Positions 6,969-13,406 of a stretch of DNA of 13,406 nt are shown here, in pieces. The notes under the pieces are model-generated. The model was not told where the DNA came from and did not search any database. It was given only the letters and a program-made list of their open reading frames with translations. Within the stretch, counting starts at the first letter, position 1. Each line of letters begins with the position of its first letter. The position numbers were made by a program, and so were the translations under genes. Location of the stretch: the NCBI GenBank assembly GCA_041654095.1, contig JBAZED010000019.1, positions 1 through 13,406 on the forward strand, in the 5' to 3' direction. The stretch is from UBA1424 sp041654095 (GTDB lineage: Bacteria; Bacillota_I; Bacilli_A; RFN20; CAG-826).

Positions 6969-7335
6969 GGTCGGTGATTCCTTTGGTTAGTTCCATTTTA
7001 AACTCGATGTCCGTTTTCTCGCCGACGACGCGGATTCGCGTCCATCCTTTCGGCATTCTGACTATGCGAGTGCCTTTTGATGTCTCCGCTGTCAGGTTTG
7101 TTAGTTCACGCCCCCGAACGATGATTATCTTGGCCCTGCCTTCTTTGATCAATAACTCATAATCGTAGCGGCAAGAAGTATCCTTGTTCATCCAAAAGGC
7201 GCCAATTGTCTTCACGCCGCTAAAAGAGCCGGTGCGAAGTTTGATCTTGCGACCGAACTGCCCGCCAATCATCACTAAGGCTCTAAGGCGATTAACGTGG
7301 CTGGCAAGCCGTTGCTCATCGTTCCAAATATCCAT
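6961..7335 (-). CDS. Hypothetical protein, 124 aa, likely beta-rich
   Basis: I do not recognise this protein. It begins MDIWNDEQRLASHVNRLRAL, a probable helix, then a Gly/Lys/Arg-rich segment (IGGQFGRKIKLRTGSFSGV), and from about residue 55 a series of short alternating strands (YDYELLIKEGRAKIIIVRG, KGWTRIRVVGEKTDIEFKM) suggesting a small beta-sandwich. It has no signal peptide, membrane segment or cysteine motif apart from a single Cys near residue 55. It starts at ATG 7333-7335 with an AAAGGAGC RBS about 7 nt upstream and is the first gene after the terminator of the YgeW operon. Its end overlaps the acetyltransferase by 8 nt, tying it to the GNAT-ABC exporter unit; it may be an accessory or ligand-sensing protein of that unit, which is speculation. 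Confidence 0.75.
   Translation of the reverse strand: MDIWNDEQRLASHVNRLRALVMIGGQFGRKIKLRTGSFSGVKTIGAFWMNKDTSCRYDYELLIKEGRAKIIIVRGRELTNLTAETSKGTRIVRMPKGWTRIRVVGEKTDIEFKMELTKGITDLE
6978..6984 (-). promoter_or_regulatory. RBS supporting a TTG start of the YhbS-like gene
   Basis: AAAGGAA on the minus strand, 9 nt before TTG 6966-6968. The next methionine in frame is M26, which is well inside the GNAT fold (after the first strand-helix unit), so TTG is the only start that keeps the domain whole. Confidence 0.6.
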
Positions 7336-7379
7336 GCAAATGCTCCTTTATTATTGTAGTACTCGATTCTTTTGCTTAA

Positions 7380-7418
7380 AAGAAATATTAAAAGGATTGC
7401 CCCGTTAAGAACAATCCT
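7380..7418 (-). terminator. Intrinsic terminator closing the hydroxylase/YgeW operon
   Basis: Minus strand stem AGGATTG/CAATCCT (arms 7393-7399 and 7412-7418), 12-nt loop, then a T-rich tract (TTTAATATTTCTTTT). It begins about 20 nt after the stop of the carbamoyltransferase gene and separates it from the 124-aa gene. Confidence 0.72.
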
Positions 7419-7437
7419 CATCGCATAAAATAAGTAT

Positions 7438-8448
7438 CTACTTATCGCCCATCGTCATAGCCATGACGGCTTTGGCGGTGTGCAAGCGGTTTTCAGCTTC
7501 TTGATAGACGATTGAGTGCGGTCCGTCGATAACTGAATCTTCGACTTCGTTGCCGCGGTCAGCGGGAAGAGCATGCATATATTTTACGTTCGGGCTCGCC
7601 AACTTGATCATCTCTTCGGTGCACTTCCAGTCTTTTAAGGTCTTGATGTAATCATCGACGACGACGGTCGATTGGTTCTTAACCCAGCTGCCCCAGTTCT
7701 TCGGGATGACGATGTCGGCATTCTTAAAGGCTTCCTTCATATCATGAGTGATGCGGAATGAACCACCGTTTTCTTCGGCGTTCTTCTTGGCTTTTTCAAT
7801 CGCCCAGTCGGGGAGATCATAGCCTTCGGGATAAGCTAGAGTGACATCCATCGCATAGCGAGGGAAGAGCAGAATTTGCGATAGCGGAACGCTGATCGGC
7901 TTTTTATGGCTTTCGGCATAGGCCCAGATAATCGAAACCTTGACGTGCTTTGCGGTCGGGAATACTTCCTGAATCGTCATCAGATCAGCCAGGGCTTGCA
8001 TCGGGTGATAAATGTCGCATTGGAGGTTCATGACCGGAACGGTTGAATTCGCAGCCATTTCCCGAATATACTTGTTGCCCACTCCCCAGTTGCAGTAGCG
8101 GCAGGCGATGCCGTGGCCGAACGAAGAGAGAATGACAGCGGTGTCTTTAGCGCTTTCGCCGTGCGAGATCTGCATCATCGAAGTGTCGAGGAAGGTCGCG
8201 TGTCCGCCGAGTTGGGCGAGACCTGATTCCATCGAGTTTCTCGTTCTCGTGGATTGTTCAAAGAACATCAAGAAGCCCGTCTTGTTTTCGAGATAGGGGG
8301 TAGGGATGTTTTTGTAGAATTTGTTTTTTAAATCGTAAGATACTTCGAGTAACTTGTCGATTTCTTCTTTCGTCCACTCTTCCAAAGTGATGAAGTGACG
8401 ACCCTTGAAGAGAGGTTTTAATGTCCGTTTGTAAAACAGTTTCTTCAT
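7438..8448 (-). CDS. ygeW: YgeW-like carbamoyltransferase
   Basis: A 336-aa member of the aspartate/ornithine carbamoyltransferase superfamily. Carbamoyl-phosphate motifs are intact: S-T-R-T-R at 66-70, HPMQALADL at 148-156 and HALPADRGNEV at 292-302 (the usual HCLP cysteine is Ala). The ornithine-binding D-x-x-x-S-M-G of true ornithine transcarbamylases is missing. Instead there is IPKNWGSW at 248-255, plus SVPLSQ near 186 and DVTLAYPEGYDL at 201-212, all shared in kind with E. coli YgeW and the knotted N-acyl-ornithine carbamoyltransferases. It is about 60 residues shorter than E. coli YgeW (396 aa). In a catabolic cluster the enzyme would run towards phosphorolysis, releasing carbamoyl phosphate from a ureido compound. 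RBS GGAG overlaps the YgeY stop region, 12 nt gap. Automated pipelines may call it ornithine carbamoyltransferase. Confidence 0.85.
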   Translation of the reverse strand: MKKLFYKRTLKPLFKGRHFITLEEWTKEEIDKLLEVSYDLKNKFYKNIPTPYLENKTGFLMFFEQSTRTRNSMESGLAQLGGHATFLDTSMMQISHGESAKDTAVILSSFGHGIACRYCNWGVGNKYIREMAANSTVPVMNLQCDIYHPMQALADLMTIQEVFPTAKHVKVSIIWAYAESHKKPISVPLSQILLFPRYAMDVTLAYPEGYDLPDWAIEKAKKNAEENGGSFRITHDMKEAFKNADIVIPKNWGSWVKNQSTVVVDDYIKTLKDWKCTEEMIKLASPNVKYMHALPADRGNEVEDSVIDGPHSIVYQEAENRLHTAKAVMAMTMGDK

Positions 8449-8460
8449 GTGTTTTTCTCC

Positions 8461-9678
8461 TTATTTTTTGAGTTGGCTCAAATACATTAACGGAACGGCG
8501 GCATAAAACGCGGCTGCGATGACGAGATCTTCTTTTCTCGTTTTCTCGTTCGGAGCGTGCGCTTCTTTTTCGTCACCGGGCCCAAAGCCGATGCATGGGA
8601 TGCCATAGCGGCCCATAATGGTCACACCATTGGTCGAGAATGTCCATTTGTCAACGACCGGGTCTTTTTTGAAGAGGCCTTTGTAGGCTTCGACCGAGGA
8701 GGTACAGATGACATGGTCTTGCGGTATAACCCACGTCGGGAAATAGGACTCGGTTGGATAAACTAATCCGGTATAAGACGGGCGTTCGTAAGTATACATT
8801 TCGACAGTGGCTCCAACGGCTTTAACCGAGGGTAAAGCGCGGATTTCATCGAGAGCGCCTAAGTGCGTCTCGCCCATCGTTAAACGACGGTCGATGGAGA
8901 TCCAACAACTGTCGGCAACCGCGCAACGAGATGGCGAGGTATGAAAGATCTCGCTGATCGTCATCGTGCCTTTGCCCAAGAAAGGATCGTATTTCAACCG
9001 TTCATTGAGCTCTTTGATTTCGCCGATAATCGGCCCCATCTTATAGATGGCATTATCGCCTCTTTCGGGGGCGCTGCCGTGGCAGGAGATGCCGCGCGTC
9101 GTCACTTTGATTTCCATCCTTCCCCGATGGCCGCGGTAAATGCGGCAGGAAGTCGGCTCCGTGATAACGACGAATTCGGGACGAACCTTGTCTTCCTCAA
9201 TGATATATTGCCACGGAATTCCGTCGCAGTCTTCTTCCTGGACGGTTCCGGTAACAACTAAGGTGTAGTCATCTTCTAGACCGAGATCTTTGATGATTTT
9301 TCCGGCATAGACCATCGCCGCCATGCCACCCTCTTGATCGCTGGCGCCACGGCCGCCGATGTGAACATCGTTTTCGTATCCTTTATAAGGATCAAAACTC
9401 CAGTTGCGAATGTCGCCGATACCGACGGTATCAATGTGCGCATCCATACCAATCAGGTGCTTACCGTGACCGATATAGCCGAGAACATTGCCCATTTTGT
9501 CGATGACAATGCGGTCAAAGCCGACTTTTTCCATCTCTCTTTTGATGCATTGAATGACTTCCTTTTCCTGACATGATTCGCTCGGGTAAGAAATCATCTC
9601 TCGAAGAAAGGCCGTCATCTCTTTTTGGTAGGACTTTGCCTTTTTTAGGATTTCGGTAAAGGGGACGTTTTTGCTCAT
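8461..9678 (-). CDS. ygeY: YgeY-family M20 metallohydrolase
   Basis: A 405-aa zinc-dependent M20 peptidase/deacylase-fold enzyme of the YgeY ('selenium metabolism-linked hydrolase') type. Metal-site residues are visible in order: H81 and D83 in MDAHIDTVG, D114 in GRGASDQEGG, the general base and ligand pair E148/E149 in VQEED, E174 in VITEPT, and H374 in EAHAPNE. The dimerisation insert between about 185 and 300 contains RGHRGRMEIKVTTRGISCHGS, as in other M20 members. It is predicted to hydrolyse an amide or N-carbamoyl bond in a small molecule rather than a peptide. Its ATG abuts the stop of the upstream PLP gene with no gap (TAA-ATG), with an AGAGGA RBS inside that gene. The YgeY assignment rests on motif pattern and on adjacency to YgeW and hydroxylase genes. 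Confidence 0.9.
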   Translation of the reverse strand: MSKNVPFTEILKKAKSYQKEMTAFLREMISYPSESCQEKEVIQCIKREMEKVGFDRIVIDKMGNVLGYIGHGKHLIGMDAHIDTVGIGDIRNWSFDPYKGYENDVHIGGRGASDQEGGMAAMVYAGKIIKDLGLEDDYTLVVTGTVQEEDCDGIPWQYIIEEDKVRPEFVVITEPTSCRIYRGHRGRMEIKVTTRGISCHGSAPERGDNAIYKMGPIIGEIKELNERLKYDPFLGKGTMTISEIFHTSPSRCAVADSCWISIDRRLTMGETHLGALDEIRALPSVKAVGATVEMYTYERPSYTGLVYPTESYFPTWVIPQDHVICTSSVEAYKGLFKKDPVVDKWTFSTNGVTIMGRYGIPCIGFGPGDEKEAHAPNEKTRKEDLVIAAAFYAAVPLMYLSQLKK

Positions 9679-11043
9679 TTAGTTTTTTCCTCTCATCTTT
9701 TGAATCTTTTGATTGTATTCGAAGACTTTCTGATATTCCTCTTCCCAGAATTCCGGATGTCTCATCGAATCGAGATAAGCTTGGGAATAGCCGAATTTCA
9801 ACCAGTCATTCTCTTTTTGTTTGAAGAGGCGTTCCTTGACGAGGGGAAGGCGAGCATCTTCGATGTAGGCGTCTTCGGCCCCGAGGAAAATATCTTTGTA
9901 CCAGCGCTCCAAGACATAATCGGCCGTTTCGAGTTCCCGCTTGTCAAGCAGTTCAAGAACGCTTTCGTAGCGATCGTAGCCATCGGTGGCGATGGTCACG
10001 ACGTTGTCATCGGGGCCAAGCCTTAAGTGTTTCGCCATTTTAATGGCACCTAAGATATTGCATATACCGGAAACGCCGAACAGTTCGCGCATGCTCTCGG
10101 CCACTTTCTTGTCGACGCCGTGACGCGCTAAAACCTGGGGGGCATCATGGATGATCTTCAAGCCGCGAACCGATTCGTCATCTTTGATCAAGGCGATGAA
10201 GTCAGTCGTCAAGATGTTGTGAATCAAAGTGCACATCTTATCGCCGATGCCTTCGATGCGGTGCTGGCCGCGGCCACCATTGGTGAGAGTCGAACATTCA
10301 TATGGTTCAAGGGCGGCGATTTTGCACTCTGGAAAAACGGCTTTGATGCCATCGCCGGCCGCTAATGTGCCAGCACTTCCCGGCGCGGATGCAAAGCAAG
10401 CGATACGACCATTGCCGACGCCTTTGACAGCTTCGACGCAACTATTGCCGGTCACGTGGCGATGAAAACGATAATTGGGCATCAACTCAAATTGAGCTAA
10501 CGTGCGGTAATTCGGATTTTTCTTTAATTCGTAAGTCCGTTCCAAAGTCAAGATGACGTCGGATTCGGAACCGGGCGTCAAATCGAGTTTCGCGCCATAC
10601 CGCTGAATTCGGTCATAGCGCTCTTTGGACATGTTGTCGGGCATGATGACGATAGCGTCGTACTTCATCAAATTGGCGATGTAAGACACGCCGATACCGA
10701 AGTTGCCCGTCGAAGGACCTAAAATCGTGTGTTTTCCGGGGATGATATCGCCATCGATACACCCTTCGATCAGGGTTGAATAGGCCGGTCCGACTTTATG
10801 CGATCCCGAGGGGAACTCTTTGCCTAACAGCACGACGATGTTGGCTTCGACGCCGGTTAGGGCTTTCGGCAAAACGATTTTGCGGACTTTGCCTTTGTCG
10901 TCTTTCCAATTGATGTTGAAAAGGTTGATGGGATCTAATTCGTTCTCGCGTTTGGCCTTTAGAGCTTTAGCGCGAACTTCCGGGTCGATGCGGTCCGGAT
11001 GGAGCATCTCATCATAGGTTGGTCCAAATGGAATTTTTGTCAT
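9679..11043 (-). CDS. Fold-type II PLP-dependent enzyme, cysteine-synthase-like, reaction unknown
   Basis: A 454-aa PLP enzyme. The Schiff-base lysine is most likely K83 in FPSGSHKVGPAYS; the substrate-carboxylate loop is PSTGNFG at 110-116 (TSGNTG-like); the glycine-rich phosphate cup is ASAPGSAGTLAAG at about 218-230; a late I-A-T-D-G-Y-D segment (351-357) would sit near the pyridine nitrogen. An unusual C-terminal tail of about 75 residues, rich in Trp, Tyr, Lys and Glu, follows the catalytic domain. It resembles neither E. coli YgeX (398 aa, with a K-x-L-G-G lysine region) nor the OrtB thiolase. Position suggests beta-elimination or deamination of a small diamino or amino acid, an inference. 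It starts 2 nt after the upstream PLP gene with an AAAGGAG RBS. Family membership is firm, function is not. Confidence 0.88.
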   Translation of the reverse strand: MTKIPFGPTYDEMLHPDRIDPEVRAKALKAKRENELDPINLFNINWKDDKGKVRKIVLPKALTGVEANIVVLLGKEFPSGSHKVGPAYSTLIEGCIDGDIIPGKHTILGPSTGNFGIGVSYIANLMKYDAIVIMPDNMSKERYDRIQRYGAKLDLTPGSESDVILTLERTYELKKNPNYRTLAQFELMPNYRFHRHVTGNSCVEAVKGVGNGRIACFASAPGSAGTLAAGDGIKAVFPECKIAALEPYECSTLTNGGRGQHRIEGIGDKMCTLIHNILTTDFIALIKDDESVRGLKIIHDAPQVLARHGVDKKVAESMRELFGVSGICNILGAIKMAKHLRLGPDDNVVTIATDGYDRYESVLELLDKRELETADYVLERWYKDIFLGAEDAYIEDARLPLVKERLFKQKENDWLKFGYSQAYLDSMRHPEFWEEEYQKVFEYNQKIQKMRGKN

Positions 11044-11045
11044 GT

Positions 11046-12290
11046 TTATTTGACTCCTTTTTCTTTCAAATATTTGTGTAGGGCCTCGATGTCAGGCTTT
11101 AGAAGGACGGGTTGACGAATCGCTTTTTGCGCGTTCGTCGGGTCTTTTAAGCCGTTGCCAGTGACGATAAAGGTCACCGATTCATCAGGCTTGATCAAAC
11201 CTTTGTGTAGAGCTTCTTGGACACCCGCCAAGGCTGTGACGCCTGCCGGCTCTCCAAAGATGCCTTCAAGGCGCCCTAAAAGCGCCATACTCTCTAGTAT
11301 ATGCTCATCACTGACACTTATAAAGTGCCCACCGCTCAATTTGACGGCATTCAGACCTTTATCGGGGTTGCGGGGAATGCCGACGGCAATCGAGTCAGCA
11401 ATCGTGTTTTCGTCGGCTTCTTTCAATGGTTCTCCACTTTCAAAAGCGGCCACAAATGGAGCGCAGCCCGAACTCTGCACACCGAGGATTTTTGGAATGC
11501 GCTTAATCAATCCTAATTTGAACAAATCATAAAAACCTTTGTAAACACCGCCGACGCTGCAACCATCGCCCACGGAAATGGCCACCCAGTCCGTCGGTTC
11601 AAAGTTCAACTGCTCGGCAATTTCGAGCGCCACCGTCTTCTTTCCTTCGACGAGATGGGGGTTGATCGCCGCATTTCGATTGTACCAATGGTATGTTTCA
11701 ATCGCTTTGCGAGAAAGGTTATAAGTATCTTTGTAATCGCCATCGACGCATATGACGGTGGCTCCATAAATAGACAGTTGCGTCAATTTGCCGATGGGAG
11801 CTCTTTTCGGAACGAAAATAACGCTCTTCAGCCCCATGTGCGCTGACTGGCAGGCAAGGCTTGATGCGGCGTTTCCGGTCGAAGAGCACGAAATGGTTTC
11901 GGCTCCGGCTTCGATGGCTTTCAAAACGGCAACTCCACTAGCGCGATCTTTGGTCGACCCGCTCGGATTGAGTCCTTCATCCTTAATATACAAATTTTTA
12001 AGGCCGAGGTAATCGGCAAGTCGCTTCGATTTATAAAGCGGTGTCCACCCAATTCTCAACATCTCACCGATGTGGTCTTCAGGGATGCTGATTAACGGGG
12101 CATAGCGCCACATCGAATAATCGCGATTGTTTTCGAAATAATCAAGCGTCACCGTCTTCTTAAGTTTTTCGTAATCGTATTCGACATCGAGGATGCCTTT
12201 GTCGCCGCAAACAGGGCACGTGTAAATAGCCTCATTAGGTGAATAAGCACGGCCGCAAATCGTACAGCGATAACCTTTGAATTTTTGCAT
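11046..12290 (-). CDS. Threonine-synthase-like PLP enzyme with N-terminal zinc ribbon
   Basis: A 414-aa fold-type II PLP enzyme. Residues 9-28 form a rubredoxin-like zinc ribbon (C9-x2-C12 and C25-x2-C28). The PLP lysine is K114 in NPSGSTKDRAS; SSTGNAASS (136-144) binds the substrate carboxylate; VGDGCSVGG (240-248) is the phosphate cup; VTGNGLKDP (376-384) is the late motif shared with threonine synthases (usually TGHGLKD). It could be a genuine threonine synthase (O-phosphohomoserine to threonine), and annotation will usually say so. However, it sits inside a hydroxylase-YgeY-YgeW operon with no other threonine pathway gene, so a related lyase or ammonia-lyase reaction is at least as plausible. 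RBS AGAAGG; 12 nt after the FAD-subunit gene, 2 nt before the next PLP gene. Confidence 0.9.
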   Translation of the reverse strand: MQKFKGYRCTICGRAYSPNEAIYTCPVCGDKGILDVEYDYEKLKKTVTLDYFENNRDYSMWRYAPLISIPEDHIGEMLRIGWTPLYKSKRLADYLGLKNLYIKDEGLNPSGSTKDRASGVAVLKAIEAGAETISCSSTGNAASSLACQSAHMGLKSVIFVPKRAPIGKLTQLSIYGATVICVDGDYKDTYNLSRKAIETYHWYNRNAAINPHLVEGKKTVALEIAEQLNFEPTDWVAISVGDGCSVGGVYKGFYDLFKLGLIKRIPKILGVQSSGCAPFVAAFESGEPLKEADENTIADSIAVGIPRNPDKGLNAVKLSGGHFISVSDEHILESMALLGRLEGIFGEPAGVTALAGVQEALHKGLIKPDESVTFIVTGNGLKDPTNAQKAIRQPVLLKPDIEALHKYLKEKGVK

Positions 12291-12302
12291 TTTCTACCTT
12301 CT

Positions 12303-13151
12303 TTACTTCATACTTGTGATGAACATTCTAACGATGTTATTAGCGACTTTGCGACGATAATTCTTGTTGGAGCGCTGGTCGTCAATCGGAGCAATCATGT
12401 TATTGCATTCATTTAAAATTCGCGGCAAATCGTTAATTATTTGGTCAATTGGCTTATTTTTCAAGGAATTTTCCAATTCTTTATTCCGCGCCACCGTCGC
12501 CGAGACCGAGCCAAAGACCAAGCGGATGTCAGATACCAAGCCGGAGTATATCAAATAGCTGCCGGCGAATGAAACCTTGCTGATCGAGTCGGCGCGCCGA
12601 CCGCCGACTTTGACCCATTTGTAACCGGTGAGTGGGATGAGCGGAACGATAATTTCCTGAATCAGTTCATTGCTCTTTAAGTCGATGCGGCGAACGCCAG
12701 TGATGAAATTCTTGATGGGGATGATCCTCGTGCCATCCACGCTCAATACTTTGATTTGAGCATCGAATAAATACAGGCCGACGAGGCTATCACCGGCCGG
12801 AGAGGCATTGGCGATATTTCCACCTAAAGTGCCGCTGTGGCGAATGCTCGGACTGCCGATTTCGCGAATAATATCCTTAAGTAAATCCGGAACACCGGGA
12901 TGAAGGCGAATGTCTTCGAGCTTTGTCGCTGCGCCGATTAGCAAAGCGTCTTTCTCATCGTTAAATTTAATATAATTAAGCTCATCGAGATTTGCGATGT
13001 ACAAGACGTCTTTCGCAAATTTAGGAGGGGTGCTGGCTGAACTCCTTTTTTGAATCATCAAATCCGTTCCGCCAGCCATGATGTGAAATGGCCCCTCGTT
13101 TAAATAGTTTAGGGCTTCGCGCAAATTGTTAGGAATGATGTGTCTCACCAT
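12303..13151 (-). CDS. xdhB: Molybdenum hydroxylase FAD subunit (xanthine dehydrogenase XdhB-like)
   Basis: A 282-aa FAD-binding subunit that passes electrons from the iron-sulfur subunit to NAD or another acceptor. FAD contacts: the first loop IMAGGTDLMIQ at 24-34 and the second GTLGGNIANASPAGDS at 107-122. The C-terminal CO-dehydrogenase-flavoprotein domain ends with DDQRSNKNYRRKVANN (the D-x-R-S-x(3)-Y-R type pattern), so it is complete. Length is normal for the separate-subunit form. Its ATG overlaps the stop of the iron-sulfur subunit gene by 7 nt. The substrate (xanthine, uric acid precursor or another N-heterocycle) is set by the molybdopterin subunit, which is not in the window. Confidence 0.92.
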   Translation of the reverse strand: MVRHIIPNNLREALNYLNEGPFHIMAGGTDLMIQKRSSASTPPKFAKDVLYIANLDELNYIKFNDEKDALLIGAATKLEDIRLHPGVPDLLKDIIREIGSPSIRHSGTLGGNIANASPAGDSLVGLYLFDAQIKVLSVDGTRIIPIKNFITGVRRIDLKSNELIQEIIVPLIPLTGYKWVKVGGRRADSISKVSFAGSYLIYSGLVSDIRLVFGSVSATVARNKELENSLKNKPIDQIINDLPRILNECNNMIAPIDDQRSNKNYRRKVANNIVRMFITSMK

Positions 13152-13406
13152 AATCCTTCTCCTAACTTAGCGGCCGTTTTGACAGCTTTGATGATCATGT
13201 TGTAACCGGTGCAGCGGCACAGATTGCCGGAGAGTCCAATCCGAATTTCTTCATCGGTGGGATGAGGATTATCGGAAAGTAGACTTTCCGCAGCCATGAT
13301 CATTCCCGGCGTGCAAATTCCGCATTGTGAACCGCCTTCGATATGAAAGGCATCCTTAAGAACTTGATAGCGCTTGGTTCTGGCTAAACCTTCGATTATC
13401 AAAACT
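13145..13406 (-). CDS. xdhC: Molybdenum hydroxylase [2Fe-2S] subunit (XdhC-like), 5' end beyond window
   Basis: The frame is open at the right edge: codons before the first possible start (TTG 13400-13402) read ...V-L-I-I-E-G-L-A, which fits the interior V-x-T-I-E-G-L-A of this family, so the gene continues past 13406 and about half is missing. The visible part carries the second cluster ligands, QCGICTPG followed about 30 residues later by GNLCRCTGY (C-x2-C ... C-x-C), the alpha-helical [2Fe-2S] domain next to molybdopterin. The first plant-ferredoxin-like cluster must lie outside. It ends in TGA and overlaps the FAD subunit gene by 7 nt. The order FeS-FAD, with the molybdopterin subunit presumably upstream, differs from E. 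coli xdhA-xdhB-xdhC. Confidence 0.93.
   Translation of the reverse strand, partial: VLIIEGLARTKRYQVLKDAFHIEGGSQCGICTPGMIMAAESLLSDNPHPTDEEIRIGLSGNLCRCTGYNMIIKAVKTAAKLGEGLW

Noticed and set aside
7350..7365. TACAAT-like -10 before the 124-aa gene
   Set aside because: It lies only a few bases from the RBS and the -35 is weak; a promoter for this unit is needed after the terminator but I cannot fix its position.
7438..8448. Ornithine carbamoyltransferase / arginine deiminase pathway gene
   Set aside because: The ornithine-binding S-M-G motif is missing, no arcA or carbamate kinase is adjacent, and the neighbours are YgeY and hydroxylase genes.
9700..10026. Plus-strand frames opposite the PLP enzyme and YgeY genes (several of 60-110 aa)
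   Set aside because: All are shadows of strongly conserved minus-strand genes, without ribosome binding sites or recognisable motifs.
9679..12290. OrtA/OrtB-type ornithine-degradation thiolase pair
   Set aside because: OrtA is about 100 aa and not PLP-dependent; both proteins here are full-length PLP enzymes, and their motifs do not match OrtB as I know it.
1..13406. Mobile element, prophage, CRISPR, tRNA or rRNA
   Set aside because: No transposase, integrase, direct-repeat array, attachment-site pattern or structural RNA signature was seen on either strand.

Overview
All genes in this window lie on the minus strand, so transcription runs from high to low coordinates. Codon use is ordinary: TAA and TGA both end genes and TGG is used for tryptophan, which argues against a UGA-recoding Mycoplasma. 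Ribosome binding sites are strong (AGGAGG, AAAGGAG, AGAGG). Together with DUF975, DUF4153 and EcsA-like ABC families, this points to a Bacillota-type bacterium of moderate GC, living anaerobically or fermentatively. Anything finer would be a guess.

Right half (about 7380-13406): a tightly packed metabolic operon. In transcription order it holds the [2Fe-2S] subunit of a molybdenum hydroxylase of the xanthine dehydrogenase family (cut by the window edge), its FAD subunit, a threonine-synthase-like PLP enzyme with an N-terminal zinc ribbon, a second divergent fold-type II PLP enzyme of unknown reaction, a YgeY-type M20 metallohydrolase and a YgeW-type carbamoyltransferase. Gaps run from a 7-nt overlap to 12 nt, and a hairpin terminator closes the run at about 7380-7418. 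YgeW, YgeY and a molybdenum hydroxylase form the core of the known ygeW/ygeX/ygeY/xdh clusters linked to anaerobic purine (uric acid) and ureido-compound breakdown. Here the expected diaminopropionate ammonia-lyase (YgeX) is not seen, and two other PLP enzymes occupy its place. The inferred logic is that the hydroxylase acts on a nitrogen heterocycle, YgeY hydrolyses an amide or ureido intermediate, YgeW removes carbamoyl groups as carbamoyl phosphate, and the PLP enzymes deaminate a small amino acid towards a keto acid.

Middle (about 4843-7335): a four-gene overlapping unit of an unrecognised 124-aa protein, a YhbS-like GNAT acetyltransferase that starts at TTG, an ABC ATPase and its small ABC-2 permease, ending at a terminator at about 4843-4875. 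A single small GNAT gene follows with its own promoter and terminator, then a DUF975 membrane protein.

Left part (1-3674): a second ABC exporter of the EcsA/PF16949 type (ATPase plus large permease, the latter probably starting at GTG), an unannotated-looking 43-aa very basic protein with its own extended -10 promoter and strong RBS, and a DUF4153 multi-pass membrane protein running off the left edge.

There is no gene-free stretch above 300 bases. I found no tRNA, rRNA, CRISPR array, insertion sequence or phage gene, and no credible plus-strand gene.
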